DNA from: Neisseria cinerea | Lineage (GTDB): Bacteria > Pseudomonadota > Gammaproteobacteria > Burkholderiales > Neisseriaceae | Direction of reading: 5' to 3' | Length of the DNA: 64,000 nt | Assembly: GCF_900475315.1 (NCBI RefSeq) | Contig: NZ_LS483369.1 | Location: 558,001-622,000 of the forward strand | In this document: positions 32,892 through 42,421 of the stretch, in pieces | Numbering within the stretch: position 1 is the stretch's first letter | Layout: the number at the start of each line of letters is the position of its first letter | The notes under the pieces: model-generated | Database searches by the model: none | Seen by the model: only the letters and a program-made list of their open reading frames with translations | What the model was told of the DNA's origin: nothing | Program-made: the position numbers and the translations under genes

Positions 32892-35555
32892 TTAGCGTTT
32901 CCAGCTAGGAGCTGAATCGGCTTTAATACCATATTTTTCAATGGCTTGTTGAACGGTTTCTTTGCTGACTTTGCCTTGCTCGGCCAATGCGCTCAATGCG
33001 GCAACGGCAACGTTGTAGCGGTCAACTTCGAAGAAGCGGCGCAGGTTGGCACGGCTGTCGGAGCGACCGAAACCGTCAGTACCCAAGACGTGGTAGTCGT
33101 TAGGGATATAGGCACGGATACGGTCAGCATAGCTGCGGATATAGTCGGTAGCGGCAATAACCGGACCGTCATGACCTTGCAGCTGAGAAGTAACAAACGG
33201 TACTTTTGCAGTTTCCAAAGGATTCAGGCGGTTGAAGCGTTCCACTTCGATAGCGTCGCGATGCAACAGGTTGAAAGATGGGCAAGACCAGATGTCTGCT
33301 TCTACGCCGAAGTCGGCTTTCAGCAATTCGGCACCGGCAATGACTTCTTGCAGGATGGTACCAGAGCCCATCAACTGTACTTTCTTATCGCCTTTGCCGC
33401 CCGCTTTCAGCAGGTACATACCTTTCAGGATGTTTTCTTCTGCGCCTTCAGGCATATCCGGGTGAGCGTAGTTCTCGTTCATCAGGGTGATGTAGTAGAA
33501 CACGTCTTCGTTATTGGCATACATACGGCGCAGACCGTCTTGAACGATAACGGCTACTTCGTATTGGAAGGTTGGATCGTAAGTTACACAGTTTGGAATC
33601 AAATCTGCTTGAATATGGCTGTGGCCGTCTTCGTGTTGCAGACCTTCACCGTTCAGCGTTGTACGGCCGGCAGTACCACCCAACAGGAAGCCGCGTGCGT
33701 GCATATCGCCGGCAGCCCATGCCAAGTCGCCGATACGTTGGAAACCGAACATAGAGTAGTAGATATAGAAAGGAATCATCGCAAAGTTACTGTTGGCGTA
33801 GCTGGTTGCAGCTGCGATCCAGTCAGCCATTGCGCCCGGCTCGTTAATACCTTCTTGCAAGATTTGACCGTCGACGGATTCTTTGTAGAACATCAGTTGG
33901 TCTTTATCTTGAGGGGTATATTGTTGGCCTTTAGGGTTCCAAATACCGTATTGGCGGAACATGCCTTCCATACCGAAAGTACGGCTTTCGTCAGGAACGA
34001 TAGGTACAACGCGTTTGCCGATTTTTTTGTCTTTCAGCAAAGTGGACAGGATGCGTACGAAAGCCATGGTGGTTGAGAATTCGCGGTCACCGCTGGATTT
34101 CAGTTGGGCATCAAATGCTGATAGTTCAGGTACTTCCAGAACTTCTTGGGTCGGGTTGCGTTGAGGCAGGTAGCCACCCAAAGATTCGCGGCGTGCATGC
34201 AGGTATTTGTATTCTTCGCTGTCGGGAGCAAAAGTCAGGTAAGGCAGGTCGCCGCTGTCGATTTGTTCGTCAGTTACAGGAATGTCAAAGCGGTCACGGA
34301 ATTGTTTAAGAGACGCTTTGTCCATTTTTTTGGCTTGGTGGGCAACGTTTTGACCTTCGCCGGATGCGCCCATACCGTAACCTTTAATAGTTTTTGCCAA
34401 GATTACAGTAGGTTTGCCGTCCGCGTGGTTCGCAGCGCGGTCGTAAGCGTTGTACACTTTTTGAGGGTCATGGCCGCCGCGGTTCAATGCCCAAATTTCG
34501 TCATCGGTCATATCTGCGACCAATGCTTTCAGTTCAGGGGTATTGAAGAAGTGTTCGCGAACGTATGCGCCGTCTTTGGATTTATAAGTTTGGTAGTCAC
34601 CGTCCAGGCATTCTTCCATACGTTTGCGCAGGATGCCGTCTTTGTCTTTTGCCAAGAGGCGGTCCCAACGGCGACCCCAGATGACTTTCACAACATTCCA
34701 ACCGGCGCCGGCAAAGTTGCCTTCCAGTTCTTGAATGATTTTGCCGTTACCGCGTACTGGGCCGTCCAGACGTTGCAGGTTACAGTTGATGACGAATACC
34801 AGGTTGTCCAAACCTTCGCGTGCTGCCAGGGCAATAGCACCTTGGCTTTCAGGTTCGTCCATTTCGCCGTCGCCACAGAATACCCATACTTTGCGGCCTT
34901 TGGTTTTTGCGAGACCACGGGATTCCAAGTATTTCAGGAAACGTGCTTGGTAAATCGCCATAATCGGACCCAGACCCATGGACACGGTCGGGAACTGCCA
35001 GAAGTCGGGCAGAAGGTGCGGGTGAGGGTAAGAGGGGAGGCCGTGACCGTCGACTTCCTGACGGAAATTATTCAGTTGGTCTTCGGTCAGGCGACCTTCG
35101 ACGAACGCACGTGCGTAGATACCCGGCGCAACGTGGCCTTGGAAGAATACCAAATCGCCTTCTTCGCCTTCGCCTTTGGCTTTCCAGAAATGGTTGAAAC
35201 CCACTTCGTACATGGTTGCTGCGGATTGGAAAGATGCGATGTGTCCACCCAGTTCCAAATCTTTTTTACCGGCGCGCAATACGATGGCGGCAGCGTTCCA
35301 GCGCACGAATGCACGGATGCGGTGTTCGATGTTTTGATCGCCCGGAATACCTTTTTCGTTTTCAACAGAAATAGTATTCAAATACGGCGTGGTTGTGCCG
35401 TGAGGCATACGAACGCCTTTGTCGCGGCTGTATTTAACCAGATGTTCCAACAGGTATTGTGCGCGTTCGCCTCCTTCGTATTCGAGAACGGAGCTTAACG
35501 CATCCAACCATTCTTGGGTTTCGATAGGGTCAACATCATGTAATTGGGTGGACAT
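32892..35555 (-). CDS. aceE: Pyruvate dehydrogenase E1 component
   Basis: The thiamine-diphosphate enzyme decarboxylates pyruvate and acetylates the lipoyl groups of E2. At 887 residues it is the homodimeric E1 type of gamma/beta-proteobacteria. The N-terminus has DPIETQEWLDALSSVLEYEG, and the ThDP motif is GDGEMDEPESQGAI...DNLVFVINCNLQRLDGPVRGN (~230-275). FQGHVAPGIYARAFVEGRL (substrate site) and the C-terminal GTDGFGRSDSRANLRRFFEVD are also clear. Upstream in-frame codons to 35657 lack conservation. The ATG at 35555 follows AAAGGA. It opens the minus-strand aceE-aceF-lpdA cluster and diverges from proS over 693 bases. Confidence 0.97.
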   Translation of the reverse strand: MSTQLHDVDPIETQEWLDALSSVLEYEGGERAQYLLEHLVKYSRDKGVRMPHGTTTPYLNTISVENEKGIPGDQNIEHRIRAFVRWNAAAIVLRAGKKDLELGGHIASFQSAATMYEVGFNHFWKAKGEGEEGDLVFFQGHVAPGIYARAFVEGRLTEDQLNNFRQEVDGHGLPSYPHPHLLPDFWQFPTVSMGLGPIMAIYQARFLKYLESRGLAKTKGRKVWVFCGDGEMDEPESQGAIALAAREGLDNLVFVINCNLQRLDGPVRGNGKIIQELEGNFAGAGWNVVKVIWGRRWDRLLAKDKDGILRKRMEECLDGDYQTYKSKDGAYVREHFFNTPELKALVADMTDDEIWALNRGGHDPQKVYNAYDRAANHADGKPTVILAKTIKGYGMGASGEGQNVAHQAKKMDKASLKQFRDRFDIPVTDEQIDSGDLPYLTFAPDSEEYKYLHARRESLGGYLPQRNPTQEVLEVPELSAFDAQLKSSGDREFSTTMAFVRILSTLLKDKKIGKRVVPIVPDESRTFGMEGMFRQYGIWNPKGQQYTPQDKDQLMFYKESVDGQILQEGINEPGAMADWIAAATSYANSNFAMIPFYIYYSMFGFQRIGDLAWAAGDMHARGFLLGGTAGRTTLNGEGLQHEDGHSHIQADLIPNCVTYDPTFQYEVAVIVQDGLRRMYANNEDVFYYITLMNENYAHPDMPEGAEENILKGMYLLKAGGKGDKKVQLMGSGTILQEVIAGAELLKADFGVEADIWSCPSFNLLHRDAIEVERFNRLNPLETAKVPFVTSQLQGHDGPVIAATDYIRSYADRIRAYIPNDYHVLGTDGFGRSDSRANLRRFFEVDRYNVAVAALSALAEQGKVSKETVQQAIEKYGIKADSAPSWKR

Positions 35556-36248
35556 AGTATCTATCCTTTGTGTTGAGTGTTTAATCGGTAGGGCGGGTGT
35601 AGTTTGCCCCTTTATTTTCGTTTGTGAAAGAAAATAAGCAAAAACGAAAATTCTCAAACTAAACCGAAACGTGATAATTTAAGTTTAATGTTTTCAAAAA
35701 ATTAAAAAAATCTTGGAAACAAGGGAAAACTTGAAAAAACGTTTGGTCTGTTCCACATGAAATCCTATCAGCAATCGGGTCTGCTGGCAAATAACCGTGC
35801 TTCCTCGGACGAGTTTTCCCCTATAAAACAGGGGTACTAAATAAGTTTGTTTGATTTCGCAAATATTTTATCTATTTTTGATTTAAATTTTTCGAAAATT
35901 GAGTGAAATCGAATCATATCTGCCTAAGGGTAATTTATTTGGGATGGAAATCTATACACAAGCTTTGTGGATAACCGTGTTGATAAGCCAAGGGTAGTGT
36001 TAAAAAAGTCTTACACAACAAATGTACGGTTATTGTGATTAAAAATTAGGCATAATTTAATATATTAAAATCAATAAGTTATTATAATTTGATGTTTATT
36101 GGCGCATTTTTTGCAGGTTGGGAGTCTGGTTTGGTATTTATCATTGCGAATAGTAAAACCAAAATTTTGGCAGTTGATGCAAAATTTACTTTTTTCGCGT
36201 TACAATCCTGCTTTATTTTTTGAATTGCCTGTTTGGAAAAATACTTTT
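35556..36248. promoter_or_regulatory. Long AT-rich divergent control region aceE / proS
   Basis: This 693-base stretch without a supported gene is the largest in the window. It holds a small hairpin CCCCT/AGGGG (35818-35834), several A/T tracts, an exact DnaA-box 9-mer TGTGGATAA (35966-35974) next to CTATACACA (a 7-of-9 match, opposite strand), and a weak plus-strand promoter TTGTGA (36034-36039). Both promoters must lie here. No regulator site is recognised with confidence. Confidence 0.45.
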
Positions 36249-37961
36249 ATGAAAGCCAGCCAATTTTTCATTTCCACCCTGAAAGAAGCCCCTGCCGAAG
36301 CCGCGCTTGCCAGCCACAAGCTGATGATTCGCGCCGGTCTGATTAAGGCCAACGCGTCCGGCCTTTATACTTGGATGCCGATGGGGCTGCGCGTGTTGCG
36401 CAAAGTCGAAAACGTCGTGCGCGAAGAAATGGCGCGCGCAGGCAGCGTGGAGTTGCTGATGCCGGTGGTGCAGCCTGCCGAGCTGTGGCAGGAATCCGGC
36501 CGCTGGGAATTTTACGGTAAAGAACTGCTGCGCCTGAAAGACCGCCACGACCGCGATTTCTGCATGGGCCCGACCTGTGAGGAAGTCATCGCCGACATCG
36601 TGCGCAAAGAAATCAACAGCTACAAACAGCTGCCGAAAAATTTTTACCACATCCAAACCAAATTCCGCGACGAAGTGCGTCCGCGCTTCGGCGTCATGCG
36701 CGCGCGCGAGTTCGTCATGAAAGACGCTTATTCCTTCCATGCCGACTACGCCTCGCTTCAGACGACCTATGATGCCATGTACGACGCTTACTGCCGCATC
36801 TTCACCCGTCTGGGCTTGGAATTCCGCCCCGTCGCCGCAGACACCGGCAGCATCGGCGGCACTGGTTCGCACGAGTTTCAAGTGTTAGCGGAAAGCGGCG
36901 AAGATGTCATTGCGTACAGCGACACTTCCGATTACGCCGCCAATATCGAGCTGGCTCCAACCTTGCCGCTCAAAGGCGAACGCGCAACCGCTCAGGCAGA
37001 GCTGACCAAAGTACACACACCGAACGTCAAAACCATTGATTCATTGGTTGACTTCCTCAGCATTCCGATTAAAAAAACGCTGAAATCCATCGTGGTCGAA
37101 GGCGAAAATGAAGGTGAAATCGTTTTATTGCTGTTGCGCGGCGACCATGAGTTCAACGACATCAAAGCCGAAAAACTCGCAGGCGTGAAATCGCCGCTGA
37201 CCATGGCAGACCCTGCCGCCATCCGAGCGCAGTTCGGTGCAAATGGCGGCTCGCTCGGCCCTGTCGGCTTCACAGGCAAAGTCTATGCCGATTTCGCTAC
37301 TGAAAAAGGCGCAGACTGGGTTATCGGCGCAAACGAAGACGACTACCACTATACCGGCTTCAACTTCGGCCGCGACGCTGCAGAACCTGAGTTTGTCGAT
37401 TTGCGCAACGTCGTCGAAGGCGATGAAAGCCCTGACGGACAAGGCCGTCTGAAACTGGCGCGCGGTATTGAAGTCGGCCACGTTTTCCAATTGCGCGACA
37501 AATACACCCAAGCCATGAACGTCAGCTTCCTCGACAATAACGGTAAATCCCAAATCATGGAAATGGGCTGCTACGGTATCGGCATCACCCGCGTCGTTGC
37601 CGCCGCCATCGAGCAGAACAACGACGAAAAAGGCATTATCTGGACCAAAGCAATGTCGCCGTTTGAAGTCGTTATCGTGCCGATGAACTACAAAAAATCA
37701 GACGCCGTGCGCGAAGCCGCCGACAAAATCTACGCCGAACTGCTGGCGGCAGGTGCCGACGTCCTTCTTGACGACCGCGACGAACGCGCAGGCGTGCTGC
37801 TGAACGACTCCGAGCTTCTGGGCATCCCGCACCGCATCGTCATCGGCGACCGCGCCTTGAAAGAAGGAAACGTCGAATACGCCGAACGCCGCGATAACGA
37901 AGCGCAATTGGTTCCGATTGGAGAAGTTGTTGTGCGTGTAACAGATTCATTAAATGCGTAA
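36249..37961 (+). CDS. proS: Prolyl-tRNA synthetase
   Basis: Charges tRNA(Pro). The 570-residue protein is the bacterial type with an editing insertion. It begins [32 protein letters not shown]. Class II motif 2 is [19 protein letters not shown] (~146), motif 3 [17 protein letters not shown] (~439). The INS editing domain (~190-380) includes [25 protein letters not shown], and the anticodon domain starts near residue 470. The open frame extends to 36099, but homologues begin at 36249, which lies 10 bases after a weak GGAAAA. It ends in an uptake-sequence terminator. Confidence 0.97.
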   Translation: MKASQFFISTLKEAPAEAALASHKLMIRAGLIKANASGLYTWMPMGLRVLRKVENVVREEMARAGSVELLMPVVQPAELWQESGRWEFYGKELLRLKDRHDRDFCMGPTCEEVIADIVRKEINSYKQLPKNFYHIQTKFRDEVRPRFGVMRAREFVMKDAYSFHADYASLQTTYDAMYDAYCRIFTRLGLEFRPVAADTGSIGGTGSHEFQVLAESGEDVIAYSDTSDYAANIELAPTLPLKGERATAQAELTKVHTPNVKTIDSLVDFLSIPIKKTLKSIVVEGENEGEIVLLLLRGDHEFNDIKAEKLAGVKSPLTMADPAAIRAQFGANGGSLGPVGFTGKVYADFATEKGADWVIGANEDDYHYTGFNFGRDAAEPEFVDLRNVVEGDESPDGQGRLKLARGIEVGHVFQLRDKYTQAMNVSFLDNNGKSQIMEMGCYGIGITRVVAAAIEQNNDEKGIIWTKAMSPFEVVIVPMNYKKSDAVREAADKIYAELLAAGADVLLDDRDERAGVLLNDSELLGIPHRIVIGDRALKEGNVEYAERRDNEAQLVPIGEVVVRVTDSLNA

Positions 37962-37971
37962 GCTTGGTCAA

Positions 37972-38006
37972 ATGCCGTCTGAAAATAATTTCAGACGGCA
38001 TTTTTA
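37972..38006 (+). terminator. Uptake-sequence inverted pair behind proS
   Basis: ATGCCGTCTGAAA faces TTTCAGACGGCAT (37972-38001) with a short loop, followed by T5. Confidence 0.8.
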
Positions 38007-38023
38007 TTTAGGGAGAAAGTGAA

Positions 38024-38680
38024 GTGGCTTCAGTATTTTTAGAAGGAGAAGCAGTCGAGGTCGGCAATATTTTCTGTATCGGCAGGAACTATGCCGCACA
38101 TATCGAAGAGTTAAAAAACGAAATACCTTCCGAACCTGTGGTGTTTATGAAGCCGTCAGGCAGCATTTTGAACAGCGGCGGTACAATCTTGCTGCCCGAG
38201 TTCAGTAGGGATGTACATTTTGAGTGCGAGCTTGTGTTGCTGGTTGGTAAGGATTCAGACGGCATGGGAGAGGGTGAAGATATTTTGGGATGTGTCGCAG
38301 GATATGGTGTAGGGTTGGACCTTACGGCAAGGGATATCCAATGCCGTCTGAAGGAAAAAGGGCTGCCTTGGTTGAAGGCAAAGGGATTCAGGCATTCTGC
38401 ATGTGTTTCGGACTTCGTGGCGGCGAGCAAGGTTTCCTGCCAACCCTTCTTTTTTTCATTGAGGCAAAACGGTATATTGAAACAGAGGGGCAACACGGAA
38501 ATGATGATTTACCCGCTCAGGATGGTTTTATGCGAGCTGGCTCTGTCCTATGGCTTGAAAAAAGGTGATCTGGTATTTACCGGAACACCTTCAGGTGTAG
38601 GGAAAATCAGCGAGGGGGACAGATTGGAACTGGAATTGGACGGGCTTGCGGAAGCTTTTTTTACGGTAGCCCGAAAATAA
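38024..38680 (+). CDS. Fumarylacetoacetate hydrolase (FAH) family protein, GTG start
   Basis: The 218-residue soluble enzyme family cleaves C-C bonds or tautomerises diketo acids, and close bacterial members act on oxaloacetate enol or acylpyruvates. It has GRNYAAHIEELKNEIPSEPVVFMKPSGSIL (~23-52), the metal ligands in VHFECELVLLVGKD (~66-79), GYGVGLDLTARDIQ (~98-111) and LKKGDLVFTGTPSGVGKISEGD (~181-202). The start is GTG at 38024 behind AGGGAGAAA. The nearest ATG is further inside the fold. Substrate is not readable. An exact uptake sequence (38341-38352) lies in the coding part. Confidence 0.85.
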   Translation: MASVFLEGEAVEVGNIFCIGRNYAAHIEELKNEIPSEPVVFMKPSGSILNSGGTILLPEFSRDVHFECELVLLVGKDSDGMGEGEDILGCVAGYGVGLDLTARDIQCRLKEKGLPWLKAKGFRHSACVSDFVAASKVSCQPFFFSLRQNGILKQRGNTEMMIYPLRMVLCELALSYGLKKGDLVFTGTPSGVGKISEGDRLELELDGLAEAFFTVARK

Positions 38681-38687
38681 GGCAGAC

Positions 38688-39143
38688 CTATTCGTCCCGT
38701 CCGTTGAAAAATTCTTCCGAACCACCTTCAAAGAAACTTTGCAGGATTGCCTGTGCGGCTACTTGGTCGAGAACGGATTTCCGTTTTTTGCCAAAAACTT
38801 GTGCTTCTGAAAGCAGGCTTTCCGCATAGACGGAGGAGAGGCGTTCGTCCATCCAATAGACGGGAAGCCCGAATCTGCCGTGCAGCCTGCGTCCGAACTT
38901 GCGGGACAGATACGTCATTTCGTGTTCCGTGCCGTCGGTATGGACAGGCAGACCGACGACAAAATAACGCGGCTGCCACTCTTGAACCAGTTTGGCGATT
39001 GCCGCGAACTTTTCATCGTTGCTGCTGCCGGTAACGGTACTCAAAGGATGGGATAGCCCTAATTCCGCGTCTCCTTGTGCCACGCCGATACGCGCTTCCC
39101 CAAAGTCGAATGCCAGCGCTGTACCTTTGGGTGCTTTATGCAT
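38688..39143 (-). CDS. ruvX: Holliday-junction resolvase-like YqgF/RuvX
   Basis: RNase H-fold nuclease family needed for 16S rRNA 5' processing in E. coli. The 151-residue chain has [16 protein letters not shown] (first acidic residue, ~9-24), [17 protein letters not shown] (~60) and [14 protein letters not shown] (~95), with a final Asp in [18 protein letters not shown]. Its start codon overlaps the last 8 bases of yqgE, so the two are translationally coupled, as in many proteobacteria. Confidence 0.92.
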   Translation of the reverse strand: MHKAPKGTALAFDFGEARIGVAQGDAELGLSHPLSTVTGSSNDEKFAAIAKLVQEWQPRYFVVGLPVHTDGTEHEMTYLSRKFGRRLHGRFGLPVYWMDERLSSVYAESLLSEAQVFGKKRKSVLDQVAAQAILQSFFEGGSEEFFNGRDE

Positions 39144-39684
39144 GGCCGACTCCGGAAATCAAGGCGATCGGATCGATACCGAGTTTGGCAAATGCGGCAG
39201 CATAGCGCTGTTCGTAAGGAATGTCGAACAGGATATGTTCGTCGGCAGGAACGGTAAGCCATGCATTGTCAGCAAGCTCGCGTTCGAGCTGGCCTTTTCC
39301 CCAGCTTGAATAGCCGATACTGACTAATATTTTGTCAACCGCGCCTTCACGTGAAATATTTTCAATCACATCTCGGGAAGAGGTCAGTGCGATATTGTCC
39401 GAAACGCCGATACTGCTTTGCCAGCTGCCGATAGGGGTATGCACGACATAACCTCGCTCGACTTGCACCGGGCCGCCCATCATAACGCTGTCGTGCTGCA
39501 TTCGGAAAGGGATGTTTTTGCCGGTGGCAGAGAAAATCAGATCCATGGTAATCGGGGAAGGTTTGTTGATGGCGATGCCGATGGCGCCGTCGTTATCATG
39601 TTTGCAGATATAGACGACCGATTGCGCAAAAAAAGCATCTTCCATATCGGGCATGGCAACAAGAAAGTGGTTGGACAGATTCAT
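39136..39684 (-). CDS. yqgE: YqgE/AlgH (UPF0301) family protein
   Basis: The 182-residue protein begins [42 protein letters not shown], the defining stretch of UPF0301. Later [20 protein letters not shown] and [24 protein letters not shown] also match. The AlgH name comes from an alginate-regulation report. The molecular function is unknown. It begins one base after the lipoprotein stop codon and overlaps ruvX by 8 bases, forming a three-gene operon. Confidence 0.92.
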   Translation of the reverse strand: MNLSNHFLVAMPDMEDAFFAQSVVYICKHDNDGAIGIAINKPSPITMDLIFSATGKNIPFRMQHDSVMMGGPVQVERGYVVHTPIGSWQSSIGVSDNIALTSSRDVIENISREGAVDKILVSIGYSSWGKGQLERELADNAWLTVPADEHILFDIPYEQRYAAAFAKLGIDPIALISGVGHA

Positions 39685-39685
39685 A

Positions 39686-40243
39686 TCAGCGTTTGTCGGG
39701 ATTTTCTATCGGGTTGGAAATCATGCAGGCCCCGGAAATTATTTTGCCGGAAGTGTCCGCTTGAGGCATATCGGTTTGCAGGTTGCTGCCGAAACAGGAA
39801 ACCACACTTAAGGAATTTTTCGGAGAACCTTGGACGATTTTATCGCTGTAAACCAAATAAGCGAAAGTTTTACGTTTCGGATCGTAATAACGGATAATTT
39901 GCTGGCTTTTAAAAGCAAAGCTGGCGCTGCGTTTGAACACCTCTTTCGGTTTGCGTACGGCGGTTTCGTCAAAAGAAACCGAAGGCGCAGTCTGGGTACA
40001 TGAAACAGAAGCATCGGATGCGTCTTCTTCCAAATTGACCGTTTCCTTCAAGCCGCCTTTTTTTGCATATGAAATATAACAGGTAATGCCCTGGACGTCG
40101 GGATCGTCAAATCCTTCCACCTCGATACGGTCGTTTTTTCCCAGCATATTGAAAACGGTGCTTGCCCGTCCGATTTTATCGGTTTCATTACCGCCGCAGG
40201 CTGCCAATAAAAAAACGGCCGGCAAAAGGAGGAGTTTGTTCAT
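39686..40243 (-). CDS. Putative lipoprotein, 185 residues
   Basis: The signal [16 protein letters not shown] gives Cys16 as the lipidation site (LAAC followed by GG). Then comes a soluble domain with four further cysteines (ITCYISY, VSCTQT, VVSCFG, GACMIS), probably two disulfides. Parts such as [21 protein letters not shown] resemble CreA-family proteins (YjjA/CreA, periplasmic, function unknown), including the conserved [32 protein letters not shown]. The CreA match is from memory. The open frame reaches 40345, but AGGAGGAG lies right ahead of the ATG at 40243. It leads the yqgE-ruvX operon. Confidence 0.8.
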   Translation of the reverse strand: MNKLLLLPAVFLLAACGGNETDKIGRASTVFNMLGKNDRIEVEGFDDPDVQGITCYISYAKKGGLKETVNLEEDASDASVSCTQTAPSVSFDETAVRKPKEVFKRSASFAFKSQQIIRYYDPKRKTFAYLVYSDKIVQGSPKNSLSVVSCFGSNLQTDMPQADTSGKIISGACMISNPIENPDKR

Positions 40244-40436
40244 GATGTTTGCAGAATGATTAAAATTACACTTAGGCAATATAAGGCTGTTTGCGCCGAT
40301 TGCAAGTATCCTTGCAAAGAAGGTGCAATATTGGGCAAACGGCATTTTCAGACGGCATAACTGACAGTATAATCCGAGCGTCCGGCTGCTTTCGTGCAGC
40401 CTTCAGCGTTATCCAACTTTTCCTGAAAGTCGAACC

Positions 40437-42293
40437 ATGCAATACAAACCTCTTCTGCTTGCCCTGATGCTTGTTTTTTCCGCCCCCGTCATTGCTGCCG
40501 GCAATGCGGCGAATAGCCGTTCTGCCGAAGTAAAAAAACAGGAGAAAAATAAAAAGGAACACGCCAAGGCTGAGGAAGGCAAGAAAGAGAAAGGAAAAAA
40601 CGCCGTAAAAGATAAAAAATCAGACGGCAAAGAAGCGGTAAGGGACGGAAAGGAATCCAAGAAACCGCTTAAAAACAGTAAAGGCGCAGAAAAAGAAGCG
40701 GATGCATCCAAGCATTCGCAACGCGAAGGTCGGAATCGGGTCAAAGAACCGGAGGAGGAAAGTAAAAAAACACATGTCAAATCGGTTGCCGAATCCAAAG
40801 AAAAAAGCATAAAAGTACAAACCGAAAGCAAACAGGTCAAGAAAGAGGGCAAGGATGAGGGTGGCCGTCTGCATAAAGGTGGCAAAAAACCGGTAAAAGA
40901 CGATAAGGCGGCTGACAAGGATACTGACAATACGGTCCGGACAAATAAAAAAAACCATACCGTTAAAGAAGGCAAGGCCGTACGGCAAGATAAAAAGCCC
41001 GTGCAAGAGAAAAACGGCAAATCCGATAAGCAAAAAGCGGAAAACGCCGATTCGGACGAACTGAAGGCCGCCGTCGCAACCGCAACTAATGACGTTGAAA
41101 ACAAAAAAGCTTTGCTTAAACAGAGCGAAGGGCTTCTGATTCATGTCAGCACCTCGCTCAAGCAGCTTCAGGAAGAGCGCATCCGCCAAGAACGCATCCG
41201 TCAGGCCCGGGGCAGCCTTGCTTCCGTCAACCGCAAGCAGCGTGAGGCATGGGACGATTTTCAAAAATTAAATGCCGACCTGAACCGTTTGAAAACGGAA
41301 GTTGCCGGCACGAAGGCGCAGATTTCCCGTTTCGTGTCGGGCAATTATAAGAACAGCCAACCCAATGCGGTCGCCCTGTTCCTGAAAAACGCCGAACCGG
41401 GTCAGAAAAACCGCTTTTTGCGTTATACGCGTTATGTAAACGCTTCCAATCAGGAAGTCGTCAAAGATTTGGAAAAACAGCAGAAGGCTTTGGCGGTACA
41501 AGAGCAGAAAATCAACAATGAGCTTGCCCGTTTGAAGAAAATTCAGGCAAACGTCCAATCACTCCTGAAAAAACAGGGTGTAACCGATGCTGCGGAACAG
41601 ACTGAGAGCCGCAGGCAAAACGCCAAAATCGCCAAAGATGCCCAAAAAATGGTGGAGCAGAAAGAAAACGAGCAGCAGCTGAATAATCTTTTGAGCAATT
41701 TGGAAAAGAAAAAAGCTGCTAACCGTATCCAAGACGCCGAAGCAAAAAGAAAATTGGCTGAAGCCAGGTTGGCGGCAGCCGAAAAGGCCAGAAAAGAAAA
41801 AGAAGCGGTACAGCAGAAGGCTGAAGCGCGGCGTGCAGCAATGTCTAACCTGACTGCCGAAGATAAGAACATCCAAGCACCTGCAGTCATGGGTATCGGC
41901 AGTGCCAACGGTTTCGGCCGTATGCAGGGGCGATTGAAAAAACCGGTTGCCGGTGTGCCGACAGGGCTGTTCGGGAAAAACCGCAACGGTGGCGATGTTT
42001 GGAAAGGCGTATTTTATTCTACTGCTCCGGCACCTGTTGAAAGTATCGCGGCCGGAACGGTGAGTTATGCGGATGAATTGGACGGCTACGGTAAAGTGGT
42101 TGTGGTCGACCACGGCGAGAACTATATCAGCATCTATTCCGGCTTGAGTGAAATTTCAGTCGGCAAAGGATATTCCGTTGCGTCCGGAAGCAAAATCGGG
42201 ACGAGCGGATCGTTGCCGGACGGAGAAGAGGGACTTTACCTGCAAATACGTTATGAAGGGCAGGTATTGAACCCTTCGAGCTGGATACGTTGA
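40437..42293 (+). CDS. EnvC-like murein hydrolase activator with Lys-rich insert and degenerate LytM domain
   Basis: The 618-residue envelope protein has a signal peptide (MQYKPLLLALMLVFSAPVIAAG). A very long Lys/Glu-rich disordered segment (~25-205) follows, then a coiled coil (~205-460) and a C-terminal LytM (M23) domain (~505-618). The LytM part has VVVDHGENYISIYSGLSEISVGKGY and GLYLQIRYEGQVLNP. The metal-site HxH of active M23 enzymes is replaced by LYLQIR, as in EnvC (LYFEIR), so it should activate an amidase rather than cut peptidoglycan itself. The role is inferred. It precedes ctpA by 128 bases on the same strand. Confidence 0.82.
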   Translation: MQYKPLLLALMLVFSAPVIAAGNAANSRSAEVKKQEKNKKEHAKAEEGKKEKGKNAVKDKKSDGKEAVRDGKESKKPLKNSKGAEKEADASKHSQREGRNRVKEPEEESKKTHVKSVAESKEKSIKVQTESKQVKKEGKDEGGRLHKGGKKPVKDDKAADKDTDNTVRTNKKNHTVKEGKAVRQDKKPVQEKNGKSDKQKAENADSDELKAAVATATNDVENKKALLKQSEGLLIHVSTSLKQLQEERIRQERIRQARGSLASVNRKQREAWDDFQKLNADLNRLKTEVAGTKAQISRFVSGNYKNSQPNAVALFLKNAEPGQKNRFLRYTRYVNASNQEVVKDLEKQQKALAVQEQKINNELARLKKIQANVQSLLKKQGVTDAAEQTESRRQNAKIAKDAQKMVEQKENEQQLNNLLSNLEKKKAANRIQDAEAKRKLAEARLAAAEKARKEKEAVQQKAEARRAAMSNLTAEDKNIQAPAVMGIGSANGFGRMQGRLKKPVAGVPTGLFGKNRNGGDVWKGVFYSTAPAPVESIAAGTVSYADELDGYGKVVVVDHGENYISIYSGLSEISVGKGYSVASGSKIGTSGSLPDGEEGLYLQIRYEGQVLNPSSWIR

Positions 42294-42421
42294 TTGAGAC
42301 AATATGAAACGGCGGGTTTTGTGCGAACTGTCCGGTGCAACGCATTACGTTCCGCAAATCCTGCCGTTTTTAATAGTTGCGTTTCCGTTTTTAGGAAATC
42401 AAGAGAGAAAGTTAAAGAAGA

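Noticed and set aside
34146-35498. Long 450-residue plus-strand frame opposite aceE
   Set aside because: Antisense to a fully conserved pyruvate dehydrogenase E1. The translation is Phe/Val/Cys-rich with no domain, as expected of a GC-skewed shadow frame.
35940-36010. Chromosomal origin of replication
   Set aside because: Only one exact DnaA box and one weak one, with no dnaA, dnaN or further box cluster nearby.
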